Shown: piece by piece, positions 17,021-25,727 of the stretch
How positions within the stretch are numbered: the stretch's first letter is position 1
Layout of the letters: each line of letters starts with the position of its first letter
Assembly (NCBI GenBank): GCA_965223725.1
Contig: CBDCXE010000001.1
Coordinates: 1 to 64,000 of the forward strand
Length of the DNA stretch: 64,000 bases
Origin: CBDCXE01 sp965223725 [NCBI: Nitrospinota bacterium]
GTDB lineage: Bacteria; Nitrospinota_A; UBA7883
Reading direction: 5' to 3'
Program-made: the position numbers and the translations under genes
Notes under the pieces: generated by a model
What the model saw: the letters and a program-made list of their open reading frames with translations, nothing else
Told to the model about the DNA's origin: nothing
Database searches by the model: none

Positions 17021-17424
17021 TGGTCCCCACGCTCCCAGTTAACAATGGTGCCTGTGCTTTTGCCTAGTAGCTTGGCCAGCTCCGCTTGCGTCAAACCCAA
17101 CTTCTTTCGTAGTGAAACAAGCTTTCCCGGAAAGGTTTGAATGAGCGGATCAGGTTCAAACAAACAATACCCTAGGAAGTCATAAATTCTAGGAAGATAG
17201 CGAATATTTAGTGGACGTTTACCCTTCTCCAAATTTACAATAGTAGCTTTACAGACACCCAGAACTGGTGCGAGTGTTTTCTGGGATAAACCAAGGTCAA
17301 TCCGCCGTTTCCTGATATGATCACCAAGTGTATTTATTACTTTCGGATAATATGCTGTTTTCTTGGGGTTTACATCCTTCAACGAAAAACAACAGAAAGG
17401 CAACGAAATGCACGCAGGTTGCAA
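16957..17424 (-). CDS. Tandem XRE-type helix-turn-helix protein
   Basis: Up to 155 residues; no ATG is available, so the start is uncertain (TTG 17424 or TTG 17382). Two XRE domains follow each other: LGDHIRKRRIDLGLSQKTL with VLGVCKATIVNLEKG, then LVSLRKKLGLTQAELAKLL with STGTIVNWERG. This double-HTH layout, with GYCLFEPDPL between the domains, is a common stand-alone regulator family on accessory DNA. Its gene is convergent with the JAB-like pseudogene and overlaps it by 64 bases. It marks the approximate right border of the AT-rich accessory region. Confidence 0.7.
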   Translation of the reverse strand: MQPACISLPFCCFSLKDVNPKKTAYYPKVINTLGDHIRKRRIDLGLSQKTLAPVLGVCKATIVNLEKGKRPLNIRYLPRIYDFLGYCLFEPDPLIQTFPGKLVSLRKKLGLTQAELAKLLGKSTGTIVNWERGDHYPRKGNIKIIDGWLRSYSLK

Positions 17425-17450
17425 ATGTATGAATTGTTAATAAGGAGTAT

Positions 17451-18443
17451 ATGAATGGAAGGGCAGGCGTTATGATGGCGCTTAGCTTCAATTGGCACCA
17501 GCCATATATGTATCTACTGGCCAAGACTGGGCAGCGGCTAGACATAGCGGCGTCGGACCGGGCCAGGGATGGACCGCGTGGATGGGACGAAAACATCAGG
17601 CCAAAACCGGACAATGTGCGGATAGTATCAGCTTCGCAGGCCAGTGATAACCTGCGGGCGGGCCGCTATGATCTGGCGCTGTGTCACAACTTCGCCGATA
17701 TGGTGTTCGTCGCCCCCTACCCGGTCAGAGCCGTTTTGCTGTTTCATAACCGGCTCTCCACCGAGCTGAAGCTTGGCGATGACACCGTCGATCGGGATGA
17801 GTATCTGGAAAGTCTCCGTCCTCTGGCTGATCGGGCGGATCGATTACTGTTTGTCTCCGAATCGAAACGGGTCGACTGGGGTTTTAACCGCGGCGATGTG
17901 ATCCTGCCCGGTGTCGATTTGGACGATTTTTTGCCATACACCGGGGCTGGACGATCGATCCTCCGCGTCGGCAACTGGATCAGGGAGCGGGACGCGATGC
18001 TCGGCTATTCGATCCAGGAAGAGATTTGCGATGGATTTGACCACCGGCTGATTGGATATAACCCGACTCTGCCCAACGCGGAAATGGCGGAAAGTTTCTA
18101 CCAACTGAAGGCAGCTTATTCGCAGAACCGGCTATACCTCAACACAACAGTCGATCGATATGAAGATGGCTATAACCTGGCGATGCTGGAGGCAATGGCC
18201 ACAGGGATGCCGATCGTCTCCACCGTCAACGCCACATCGCCGATAACTGATGGGGCAGAAGGATATATTTCAGATGACATAGAATATCTTCGATCCCGAA
18301 TAGGAGAGTTAATGAGCGACATCAATCTTGCCAAGCGAATAGGCGCGAATGCCAAGGAGAGATTGAATGAGAAATTCGGCATCAAATCTTTCATCGATTC
18401 ATGGAACGAAATATTTGAATCAACATGCTATAAACAGTGTTAA
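17451..18443 (+). CDS. Glycosyltransferase (GT-B, group 1-like)
   Basis: 330 residues. ATG 17451 has AGGAG 3 bases upstream; ATG 17472 is an alternative that starts MALSFNWHQPYMYLLAK. An N-terminal Rossmann-like half contains ARYDLALCHNFADMVF-like strands. The C-terminal half ends with the nucleotide-sugar site DGYNLAMLEAMATGMPIVST, a D/E-x7-E variant of the retaining GT4 motif. It is shorter than usual for the family. The donor and acceptor are unknown; envelope polysaccharide is likely. GC content rises sharply here compared with the preceding accessory region, so this is probably the return to core chromosome. Confidence 0.75.
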   Translation: MNGRAGVMMALSFNWHQPYMYLLAKTGQRLDIAASDRARDGPRGWDENIRPKPDNVRIVSASQASDNLRAGRYDLALCHNFADMVFVAPYPVRAVLLFHNRLSTELKLGDDTVDRDEYLESLRPLADRADRLLFVSESKRVDWGFNRGDVILPGVDLDDFLPYTGAGRSILRVGNWIRERDAMLGYSIQEEICDGFDHRLIGYNPTLPNAEMAESFYQLKAAYSQNRLYLNTTVDRYEDGYNLAMLEAMATGMPIVSTVNATSPITDGAEGYISDDIEYLRSRIGELMSDINLAKRIGANAKERLNEKFGIKSFIDSWNEIFESTCYKQC

Positions 18444-18584
18444 AGCGGAATATTATGGTCATTTTAACAATACATAACTATTTAATAAACAAATATAATT
18501 ATTGGTTTATTAATGTTTAACATTAACTTAAGGGAAGGCGCTATTAAACCGCTTGAAGAGCGATTTGAAATGGCTGAAGGAAGA

Positions 18585-20627
18585 TCAAATAGAAGGCTCG
18601 CGCTCCGGTTCCCTTCTCCGCCATTGGCGCACAATTATGCCGCCATAGATCAAAAATCCGATCAACGAATAGATATAGGCGTTCGGCAAAGCAAGAAAAT
18701 GGTTGTAGAGATATGGATTGATCAGCCCGATACAGGCCACTAGCAGAAAAAGGCGATGCGGAATATTCAACCGTTTGAGCGCGACCCCCTGGGTAGCGGA
18801 AGCGAACGCATACATCCCCAAAACGACGCAGATGAACACAAAAAAACCGTGACCAAACGAATCGACCCCGATCAGCAGAATCTCGTTGTTGTAAATGAAC
18901 ATGAAGGGGAGGAGCGCAACCCGGATATCGTAGGAAAACGACTGGATGCCGGTCCTGATTGGGTCGGACCCGGCGATGCCGGCCGCTGCATAGGCGCACA
19001 GCCCCACCGGCGGCGTGTCGTCCGCCAATATGCCAAAGTAGAACACGAACAGATGAATCGCTATCAGCGGGATGACCAACCCGGCGCCTTCCGCAAGTGT
19101 GGCGATCACTGGCGCCGTCAACGTCGCCATCACGATATATGTCGCCGTGGTGGGCAGCCCCATCCCCAGCATCAGGCAGGCTGCGGCCGTTATGATCAGC
19201 ATCAGCGGGAGCGAACCCATGGATAACAGCTCCACCACCTCCACCACCCGCAGGCCAAGGCCGGTGAGTGTGACGGTCCCCACGATGACCCCGGCGGCGG
19301 CGGTGGCCACCCCTATCCCGATCATGTTGCGTGCGCCGCTCTCCAACCCGTGGAACATATCGGTGAACGCCTCCATCAGCGCCAATTTTATCGGTTGTTG
19401 TGCTACATACGCCTTTATAAAGCTCTGTATCGGCATCAGCGCCATCAGCGCCAGGATCGCATTAAACGCCGAGGCTACGGGCGACATCTTCAGGACCAAT
19501 AGCGAGTTGATCAGAACCGCCACCGGGATCAGGAAGTGGGCGCCGGAGTATAGCGTTTTGAAGAACGCAGGGATTGCTTCTTTCGACGCGCCTTTTAACC
19601 CCAGCTTGAGGGCCTCCAGATGACTGATGTAGAACAGTGTCAGATAGCTGGCCATGGCCGGGATAATGGCGGCGCGTACCACATCAAGATAGGTTATACC
19701 CAAAAACTCGGCGATGATAAACGCCGCGGCGCCCATGATCGGCGGCATCAGCTGGCCATTGGTGCTGGCGGCGACCTCTATGGCGGCCGCTTTTTCCGGT
19801 GGATAGCCCACCTTTTTCATCAGCGGGATGGTGAACGTGCCGGTGGTGACCGTGTTGGCCACGGAGCTGCCGTTGACCATGCCGGTCAGCCCGGAAGAAA
19901 GGATCGCCGCTTTGGCCGGCCCGCCGCGGAACCTGCCCAGCAGGCTGTACGATACATCGATGAAGTATTGCCCTGCCCCGGCGCGCTCCAGCATACTGCC
20001 GAACAATACAAACAAAAATACGAACGCCGCAGAGACACCCAGCGGGACTCCGAAAATCCCCTCTGTGGTGAGAAACTGGTGGTCCACGATCCGCCGGATG
20101 GAGTAGCCGCGATGGGCGATTATATCTGGCAGCCAGGGACCCAACAACGAATAGGAGATGAATAATGCGCCTACTACCGTTAGCCCGAGCCCCAACGAGC
20201 GGCGCGAGGCCTCCAGCAACAATATTATGGTAATGAAACCGATGATGATGTCCCGGCCGATCGGCGCGCCGGGCCTTGCGTGGATGCCCTGAAAATCGAT
20301 GATGATATAAAGCGCGCCCAGGGCGGCTATGCCGGCCAGCGCCCAGTCGTACCATGGTATGCAGGTTCTGGAACTGGAGCGCTTGCGCATCGGGAACAGC
20401 AGGAACGCCAACGCAATCGCAAACGCCAGATGAACCACCCGGACCCGTAACGCGTCCAGCGTGATAAAGCTGGCGATCGATAGCTGGAATAGCGACCAGC
20501 CGACGCATAAGGCGACGATGATCTTGTTCGATGCGCCGCTTAAGTAGCGCGAACCAGAATCGGCAGCGATGGCGTCTTCCAACGCTGTGGAAGTTATCTG
20601 TGTCGATCGATCCTGTTCGTATGCCAT
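18585..20627 (-). CDS. TRAP transporter fused permease (DctQ-DctM)
   Basis: 680 residues with about 16-18 hydrophobic helices. The first four form the small DctQ-like part, and the rest the large DctM-like permease, with typical GSSVANTVTTGTFTIPLMK, EVAASTNGQLMPPIMGAAAF and LGMGLPTTATYIV segments. This fused type works with a periplasmic TAXI-family binding protein to import organic acids with sodium or protons. No TAXI gene is within the window, so the binding protein must be elsewhere. It is convergent with the glycosyltransferase, and its upstream neighbour ends in a terminator 50 bases away, so it has its own promoter. Confidence 0.9.
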   Translation of the reverse strand: MAYEQDRSTQITSTALEDAIAADSGSRYLSGASNKIIVALCVGWSLFQLSIASFITLDALRVRVVHLAFAIALAFLLFPMRKRSSSRTCIPWYDWALAGIAALGALYIIIDFQGIHARPGAPIGRDIIIGFITIILLLEASRRSLGLGLTVVGALFISYSLLGPWLPDIIAHRGYSIRRIVDHQFLTTEGIFGVPLGVSAAFVFLFVLFGSMLERAGAGQYFIDVSYSLLGRFRGGPAKAAILSSGLTGMVNGSSVANTVTTGTFTIPLMKKVGYPPEKAAAIEVAASTNGQLMPPIMGAAAFIIAEFLGITYLDVVRAAIIPAMASYLTLFYISHLEALKLGLKGASKEAIPAFFKTLYSGAHFLIPVAVLINSLLVLKMSPVASAFNAILALMALMPIQSFIKAYVAQQPIKLALMEAFTDMFHGLESGARNMIGIGVATAAAGVIVGTVTLTGLGLRVVEVVELLSMGSLPLMLIITAAACLMLGMGLPTTATYIVMATLTAPVIATLAEGAGLVIPLIAIHLFVFYFGILADDTPPVGLCAYAAAGIAGSDPIRTGIQSFSYDIRVALLPFMFIYNNEILLIGVDSFGHGFFVFICVVLGMYAFASATQGVALKRLNIPHRLFLLVACIGLINPYLYNHFLALPNAYIYSLIGFLIYGGIIVRQWRRREPEREPSI

Positions 20628-20676
20628 AGCCCTAAAGCATAAAGCTTCAGGCCCGACGGAACAAGGCCCGACTCAT

Positions 20677-20712
20677 AAAAAAAGCCCCGGAACCTATTCA
20701 GGAACCGGGGCT
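20677..20712 (-). terminator. Intrinsic terminator of the pil operon
   Basis: Arms AGCCCCGG (20683-20690) and CCGGGGCT (20705-20712), with an inner CCT/AGG stem and a 4-base ATTC loop. On the minus strand the stem is followed by a T7 run (A7 at 20677-20683). It lies 22 bases after the last lipoprotein gene of the long minus-strand operon, so it is the probable end of that transcript. Confidence 0.9.
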
Positions 20713-20734
20713 GATGAGTCTCATTAATACTCTG

Positions 20735-21877
20735 CTACGGCCCCGGCGCTACTACTTTCTTCTCGATAGTATGCGTAGCTGTCACATTTGCCGGTGTACA
20801 ATCATTTCCAGCATTTCGCTGGTCCTGATATAGAAACGAGAAAGTGCCAAATCCTGTTGCAGTATATGTTGTATTTAAATGGAAAGTTCCATCTCCACCT
20901 AATGCTGGTACAACATTATCAGCAAGCGCAAGTACTGGAGACATACTTGTGACTGTGACAAATGCTGATCCCGCTTCATCCGGATCGAATACTGTAATCC
21001 CTATCGGCAATCCAGCGCCTGGAGGGGTAAACTCATCAGGTACTGTAATCGAACGTGTACCTGGGTCTATAGTCAATGTACCAGTATGACAGTTGGAAGA
21101 TGATACTCCTACTGTCGCAGTTGCTACGTTGCCAACAGAGTCTGTTGCTGTAATGATTCCACTTTCAAAATCAGGATTGTGGAGCCATACATATGCGCCG
21201 TTTTCACCCGTGGCCGCGATCTTGATATGATCTGGATGACTGGTAGACCACTGTATTGGCGGTACACCACCGATCGCCTGAACACGCTCTCTTCTGCCTG
21301 TTACGGCATCCAGCGTTATGGAAGCAGGAACAATTGCGAAACCTTCTGCAACTGCCTCAAACAGTAACTGAACACGGGCTTGCTGATCTAATGATATGGC
21401 GACTACCTCCTGCTTACCCGCGGGTCCTCCCACAACGGTTGCCATATTTGCTCGCACCTTGCCTGATCGATCTGCAGTGAAATATGTAAATCCATCACCC
21501 GAGGGTGTGCCCCCAGAAAAAATTCCATAGGCAGGAGATATGTAAAAACCAACACTTGATGACAGGCCATAAACAGTTGCAATGAATTCGACTGAGTCAC
21601 CACCATTAGCCCTGACCTTCAGTGTTTTTCCTGAAGCGCTATCGACTTTGTCGCCTTCCGGGCCTATTGCTTCAAGGAATATTCCTGGAGCTCCATTGCC
21701 GGGCACGCCTTTAGCTTCATGGTTTGTGGTTTTGCCACAGCTTGCCAATATAAAAGCTATGCCGAATAGTAATACACTGGTTACGGCTATACCCTTTATC
21801 ACGCTTCGCAGTTTACCATTCACTTTAGGATCACCTCCTCTGGTTGATTTATTTTCCATATTCGATTTATCACTCAT
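20735..21877 (-). CDS. Large lipoprotein with Ig-like/Big repeats
   Basis: 380 residues. A cytosolic start of about 25 residues precedes a hydrophobic helix ending in LASC (Cys 47), a lipobox. The mature part is Thr/Ser/Gly-rich beta sequence with repeated strands typical of Ig-like (Big) domains (SITLDAVTGRRERVQAIGG, SGIITATDSVGNVATATVG) and Cys residues near 250 and 350. It is the last gene before the operon terminator and overlaps aroB by 8 bases. Its position behind pilQ suggests a surface role linked to pili, which is inference. ATG 21859 is an alternative start. Confidence 0.7.
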   Translation of the reverse strand: MSDKSNMENKSTRGGDPKVNGKLRSVIKGIAVTSVLLFGIAFILASCGKTTNHEAKGVPGNGAPGIFLEAIGPEGDKVDSASGKTLKVRANGGDSVEFIATVYGLSSSVGFYISPAYGIFSGGTPSGDGFTYFTADRSGKVRANMATVVGGPAGKQEVVAISLDQQARVQLLFEAVAEGFAIVPASITLDAVTGRRERVQAIGGVPPIQWSTSHPDHIKIAATGENGAYVWLHNPDFESGIITATDSVGNVATATVGVSSSNCHTGTLTIDPGTRSITVPDEFTPPGAGLPIGITVFDPDEAGSAFVTVTSMSPVLALADNVVPALGGDGTFHLNTTYTATGFGTFSFLYQDQRNAGNDCTPANVTATHTIEKKVVAPGP

Positions 21878-22961
21878 CGATTTTGCTCCGTCTTAAAGCT
21901 TCACGAATCTCTTTCCGGCTTATATCACTATATATCTCGCAATGGCCGATATTCTCCAACAGCGCAAACCTAATGGCGCCTGATTTTACTTTTTTATCCT
22001 GCTCCATTGCTTTTAGCAAATCACTTTCCTTAATATCGTCTGGAATCTTTATCGGGAGCCCTGCTCTTTTAATGAGCCTGGTAATCCTTGCAACATCTTT
22101 TGATTCCAGTCCTCCTCTCATTTCTGAAAGGATCGCCGCTGCTCTCATACCCATGGCTACAGCATAACCATGTTTAAACCTTTTATACCCAGTCACCGCT
22201 TCGACAGCGTGGCCCGTGGTATGACCAAAATTGAGTACCGCTCTTCGGCCTTTCTCCTTCTCATCATCCGATACAATGTCTGCCTTGATCCTGCATGATG
22301 TTTTTACCACGTGGGCAACTACATCAGGCTTCAATGCAAGAAGCGCATCCATATTCTGCTCCAGGTATCGGAAGAACCTGCCGGAAGCAATACAGCCATA
22401 CTTTATGACCTCCGTTATTCCGCATAATATTTCCGCCCTGGGCAGCGTTTTTAGCGTATCTATATCAGCCAATACTATTGATGGCTGATGAAACGCGCCT
22501 ATAAGGTTCTTACCCTTGGGGTGATTTACACCCGTTTTACCTCCAACCGAGCTGTCGACCTGCGCCAGCAAAGTTGTCGGAATTTGTATAAAGCGTATTC
22601 CGCGTAAATATATCGCCGCGGCGAAACCGGCAATATCGCCAATCACGCCTCCGCCCAGCGCAACGATTACGCTGTCACGGTCATATCTATCTTTGATCAA
22701 CCGGTCATGGATCTTCGCCACGCTGGCCGAAGTTTTATATTTCTCTCCATCGGGCAACAAAAACTTGTCCCACTGGAACCCCGATATTCCCAGTCCATTG
22801 CCCAAGGTCTTGCCATACAGGTTAAATATCTGCCTGTTCGACACTATTAAAACCCGGTCAGCTATCCTGGCCACCTTATCGCCAGCGACGCTTAGCAGTT
22901 TTGGGCCAATAACTATGTCATATGATCTATCGCCTAGTTCGACCCTTTCTTTCTTATTCAA
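21870..22961 (-). CDS. aroB: 3-dehydroquinate synthase
   Basis: 363 residues, normal length. It converts DAHP to 3-dehydroquinate in the shikimate pathway, with NAD and a divalent metal. Key family segments are present: GGGVIGDIAGFAAAIYLRG, PTTLLAQVDSSVGGKTGVN, FHQPSIVLADIDTLKTLP, and the metal-binding His of LNFGHTTGHAVE. It is sandwiched between two Ig-like lipoprotein genes at the end of the pilMNOPQ operon, an arrangement also known from other bacteria where aroK/aroB follow pilQ. The start at 22961 fits the family N-terminus. Confidence 0.97.
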   Translation of the reverse strand: MNKKERVELGDRSYDIVIGPKLLSVAGDKVARIADRVLIVSNRQIFNLYGKTLGNGLGISGFQWDKFLLPDGEKYKTSASVAKIHDRLIKDRYDRDSVIVALGGGVIGDIAGFAAAIYLRGIRFIQIPTTLLAQVDSSVGGKTGVNHPKGKNLIGAFHQPSIVLADIDTLKTLPRAEILCGITEVIKYGCIASGRFFRYLEQNMDALLALKPDVVAHVVKTSCRIKADIVSDDEKEKGRRAVLNFGHTTGHAVEAVTGYKRFKHGYAVAMGMRAAAILSEMRGGLESKDVARITRLIKRAGLPIKIPDDIKESDLLKAMEQDKKVKSGAIRFALLENIGHCEIYSDISRKEIREALRRSKIDE

Positions 22962-22984
22962 TTCCGTATTTTTTATTTGACAAA

Positions 22985-23422
22985 TTATCCATTGGTCCCA
23001 ACATCAGGTGTAAAGTATACCTGCGCCTGGAGTCTGCCATTTTCCACCTGAGCTGTAACAGTGGCAAAAGATCCTCCACCTCCATCACCCTCAATTTCAA
23101 GGGTAACAACCGATATACCAAATTCATTCGTTATACCTGCGCCAGGCTCTTCCGGGCCAGAGTATACAACAGGCACACCACCGACAACGTTGCCATTTCT
23201 ATCCCAGACCCTGGTGGTGATGGTAATCGAACCTGGAACTTGAATAGTATGAGGAAATACACAAAGATCAAACTGGTAACCGCTAGGAGTCGTCGGGGCA
23301 GTAGGCCCTACACAATGTTCCGCCACAGACTCACCCTCAACGCCACAACTCATAAACGCCAAAGGTACGGCAAGGAACAAGCCTATTGATAATATAATTT
23401 TCCAGCTAGTTACAATTTTCAT
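22985..23422 (-). CDS. Ig-like (Big-1 type) lipoprotein
   Basis: 145 residues from ATG 23422, preferred because AAAGGA lies 8 bases upstream; ATG 23440 adds six residues. The signal ends in the lipobox FMSC. The mature part is one Ig-like domain: ITITTRVWDRNGNVVGGVPV, then a GGGGSFATVTAQV segment, similar to the Big-1 domains of intimin/invasin-like proteins. It begins 19 bases after the stop of pilQ and ends 23 bases before aroB, so it is an operon member. Probable outer-membrane or surface protein near the secretin. Confidence 0.7.
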   Translation of the reverse strand: MKIVTSWKIILSIGLFLAVPLAFMSCGVEGESVAEHCVGPTAPTTPSGYQFDLCVFPHTIQVPGSITITTRVWDRNGNVVGGVPVVYSGPEEPGAGITNEFGISVVTLEIEGDGGGGSFATVTAQVENGRLQAQVYFTPDVGTNG

Positions 23423-23441
23423 TGGCCCAATCCTTTTCATA

Positions 23442-25724
23442 TCATTCTGTGATTTTCGGTGTTATGAAAATCAGAAGTTCTTCACCTGTCACTTTTTTCT
23501 CCTGGCTTTTAAACAGCCAGCCCAATATCGGCACATCGCCAAACATCGGCACTTTGTTATCCGTACCCTCATCCTGGTTGGTGAACAAGCCTCCCAGAAC
23601 AGTGGTATCACCATCCGCCACCAAAACTTCTGTTTTAGCCATTTTGGTTTTTAATGGTGGCACGCCTTTTACAAGGTTAGTAAAATCCGCCTGGTCTTTT
23701 TTCGTTTCGATCTCCAAACGGACAAACCTGTCCGGCGTGATATGCGGTTTTACTTTCATGGAGAGAACCGCTTTTTTAAATTCGATTTTTGTTCCTTCAC
23801 TCGAGACCGTTTCATAAGGAACTTCTTCGCCAGATTCTATGATCGCTTCCTTGTTGTTCATTGTGGTGATTTTTGGCATAGAGACTATCCTACCCTTACC
23901 ATCTTTCTCCATAGCTTGAAGCCTCGCGTCAAGTAACGCTGTGCCGTTAATATGACCCAAAGTGATACCAAAGCCACCTATTGCCCCGGTAATCGGCGCA
24001 TTTACGATGCTACCACCCCCACCGGCAGGTACATTCGGAGATCCGCCAGCCCCACCAGTAACACCAATAGTGCTAGGAAAGTTTTGACTGGTGACGCCAC
24101 TGTAAAATCCACCCCATTGTATACCAAGCTTTCTTTCATAGTTTTTCGACACTTCCACTATGCGCGATTCTATCAGGACTTGCTCTTCTCTCTTATCAAG
24201 GCGTTTGATAAGCTTTTCCATTTCAGCAAGCTTATCTTTAGTATCCTTAACAATTAATGCGTTGGTACGCTCGTTGATATCGACTGTGCCGCGTTCACTT
24301 TTCACCGAGTCAAGATTCGCCTTGAGGTCAGCCACAGATTCGTAGCTCAATTCAAAAACTTTCAGGAACAATGGTTCGATTTTTTTATTCGTTTCGGCCA
24401 GTTTTTCCCGGGCTTCACTCTCCTTTTGTATCTCTTCGGCTGTAGCGACCCTGATAATGTCTCCCTCTTCGGTTTTCGCTAAACCATTATTTCTCAGCAC
24501 AACATCCAGAGCCTGATCCCAGGGGACGTCCTTCATTTTAATCGTCACTTCACCTTTTACTTTGTCAGATGTAATGATATTTTTACCGGAAACATCAGAT
24601 ATTATTCTTAGAATATTATGGATATCCGCTTTCTGGAAATCGAGGGATATAAGCTTACCTTCAAATTTTTCTTCAAAAATCACTGGCTCTGTGATATTTA
24701 TCAGTTCCTCCTCTTCACCAACTTCGGAAGCAAGGGCAAGAACTACATCGTCACCAATATTCAGAATTAATTTGTTGCCGTCAGTGGTCAGGTCATACAG
24801 CTCCATTTTGTCAAGGTTCACAACTACTTTAGCAATAGGCTCATCCCCGACCGCAAACTGGAAAACAGCAATATTTTTAACCAGAGCCTCATCCAAATTC
24901 ACATTTATCAGCCGTTCATCTTCTGGCGCGACAATCGCGCCTGGCAAATTGATTGTGAGCCTCTCCAGCTCTTCCCTGGCCAAAAGCTCATATTCCGGGT
25001 TGTTATGAGACATGGTCACTACAACCTGCGAAAGCCCGTCGACTAAATTGAACTTAACATCCTGAACCTTGTCGATACCGGACGCCAGATCTGTAACGGT
25101 CATCGTATCCATTGGGTCCGGTTGCAAGTTTTCTTCAATTTCACCAACCGGTTTTTCATCGACTGCTTGCGCCACCTCACTGTATTCATCAGCAGAAGCC
25201 ACAGCACCCTCACCACCAGCGTCATCCATTTGGGTTTCAGCTTCTACGGTTACATCATTTTTATTTGATTCAGGTACAAATGATATCGCTGATTCGTTAA
25301 AAGTGATGATAAGTTCGCTGGGTGTTTTGTCATTTACATAATAAGCGGCATCCCTGGTCAACTCTATCTCCAGCCTGGAGTCACCTGACTCTGGAAAATA
25401 AATTGGCTTGATTTCATTGACCGGGCTTTTGGCGACAACAATAGTATTTTGATACGAGGACAGGTCAACAGAGGACATATCAACGATCAACCGGGGAGGA
25501 TCTGTCATTTTAAAAGCGGCATATTGAATAGGTCCATCAGCCTTCACCCTCACATCAACCAGGCCCTCTTCACCTGATGTGGATACATCCACCACCCGGG
25601 ACATAAGAACATCGCCTGCGGGAGGTGTAACGCCCATCGTTTTGTTTGCGTCACCGGCGCATGCGGCGGTGATAAGTAGTATCGAGAGGAAGATATGCAA
25701 GGACCCTCTACGAATTATTTTCAC
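23442..25724 (-). CDS. pilQ: Type IV pilus secretin PilQ
   Basis: 760 residues. A lipoprotein-like signal ends in ITAAC (Cys 22). Two AMIN peptidoglycan-binding domains follow (about 42-150 and 215-330), then an STN domain (LISLDFQKADIHNILRIIS), an N1-type Secretin_N domain, and the C-terminal secretin core from about residue 520 with VPMFGDVPILGWLFKS and LLIFITPKI at the end. It forms the outer-membrane channel for the pilus. The Gly/Pro-rich insert around residues 560-585 probably forms the secretin's flexible loop. It sits 3 bases behind pilP, as in other pil operons. Confidence 0.95.
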   Translation of the reverse strand: MKIIRRGSLHIFLSILLITAACAGDANKTMGVTPPAGDVLMSRVVDVSTSGEEGLVDVRVKADGPIQYAAFKMTDPPRLIVDMSSVDLSSYQNTIVVAKSPVNEIKPIYFPESGDSRLEIELTRDAAYYVNDKTPSELIITFNESAISFVPESNKNDVTVEAETQMDDAGGEGAVASADEYSEVAQAVDEKPVGEIEENLQPDPMDTMTVTDLASGIDKVQDVKFNLVDGLSQVVVTMSHNNPEYELLAREELERLTINLPGAIVAPEDERLINVNLDEALVKNIAVFQFAVGDEPIAKVVVNLDKMELYDLTTDGNKLILNIGDDVVLALASEVGEEEELINITEPVIFEEKFEGKLISLDFQKADIHNILRIISDVSGKNIITSDKVKGEVTIKMKDVPWDQALDVVLRNNGLAKTEEGDIIRVATAEEIQKESEAREKLAETNKKIEPLFLKVFELSYESVADLKANLDSVKSERGTVDINERTNALIVKDTKDKLAEMEKLIKRLDKREEQVLIESRIVEVSKNYERKLGIQWGGFYSGVTSQNFPSTIGVTGGAGGSPNVPAGGGGSIVNAPITGAIGGFGITLGHINGTALLDARLQAMEKDGKGRIVSMPKITTMNNKEAIIESGEEVPYETVSSEGTKIEFKKAVLSMKVKPHITPDRFVRLEIETKKDQADFTNLVKGVPPLKTKMAKTEVLVADGDTTVLGGLFTNQDEGTDNKVPMFGDVPILGWLFKSQEKKVTGEELLIFITPKITE

Positions 25725-25727
25725 TGA

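Noticed and set aside
4000-17430. Insertion sequence with a DDE transposase
   Set aside because: No DDE transposase or IS-type terminal inverted repeat recognised; mobility signs come from the serine recombinase.
19684-20508. Second minus-strand open frame inside the TRAP permease gene
   Set aside because: Same strand but different frame; the permease frame shows helices and motifs, this one is Arg/His-rich without domains.
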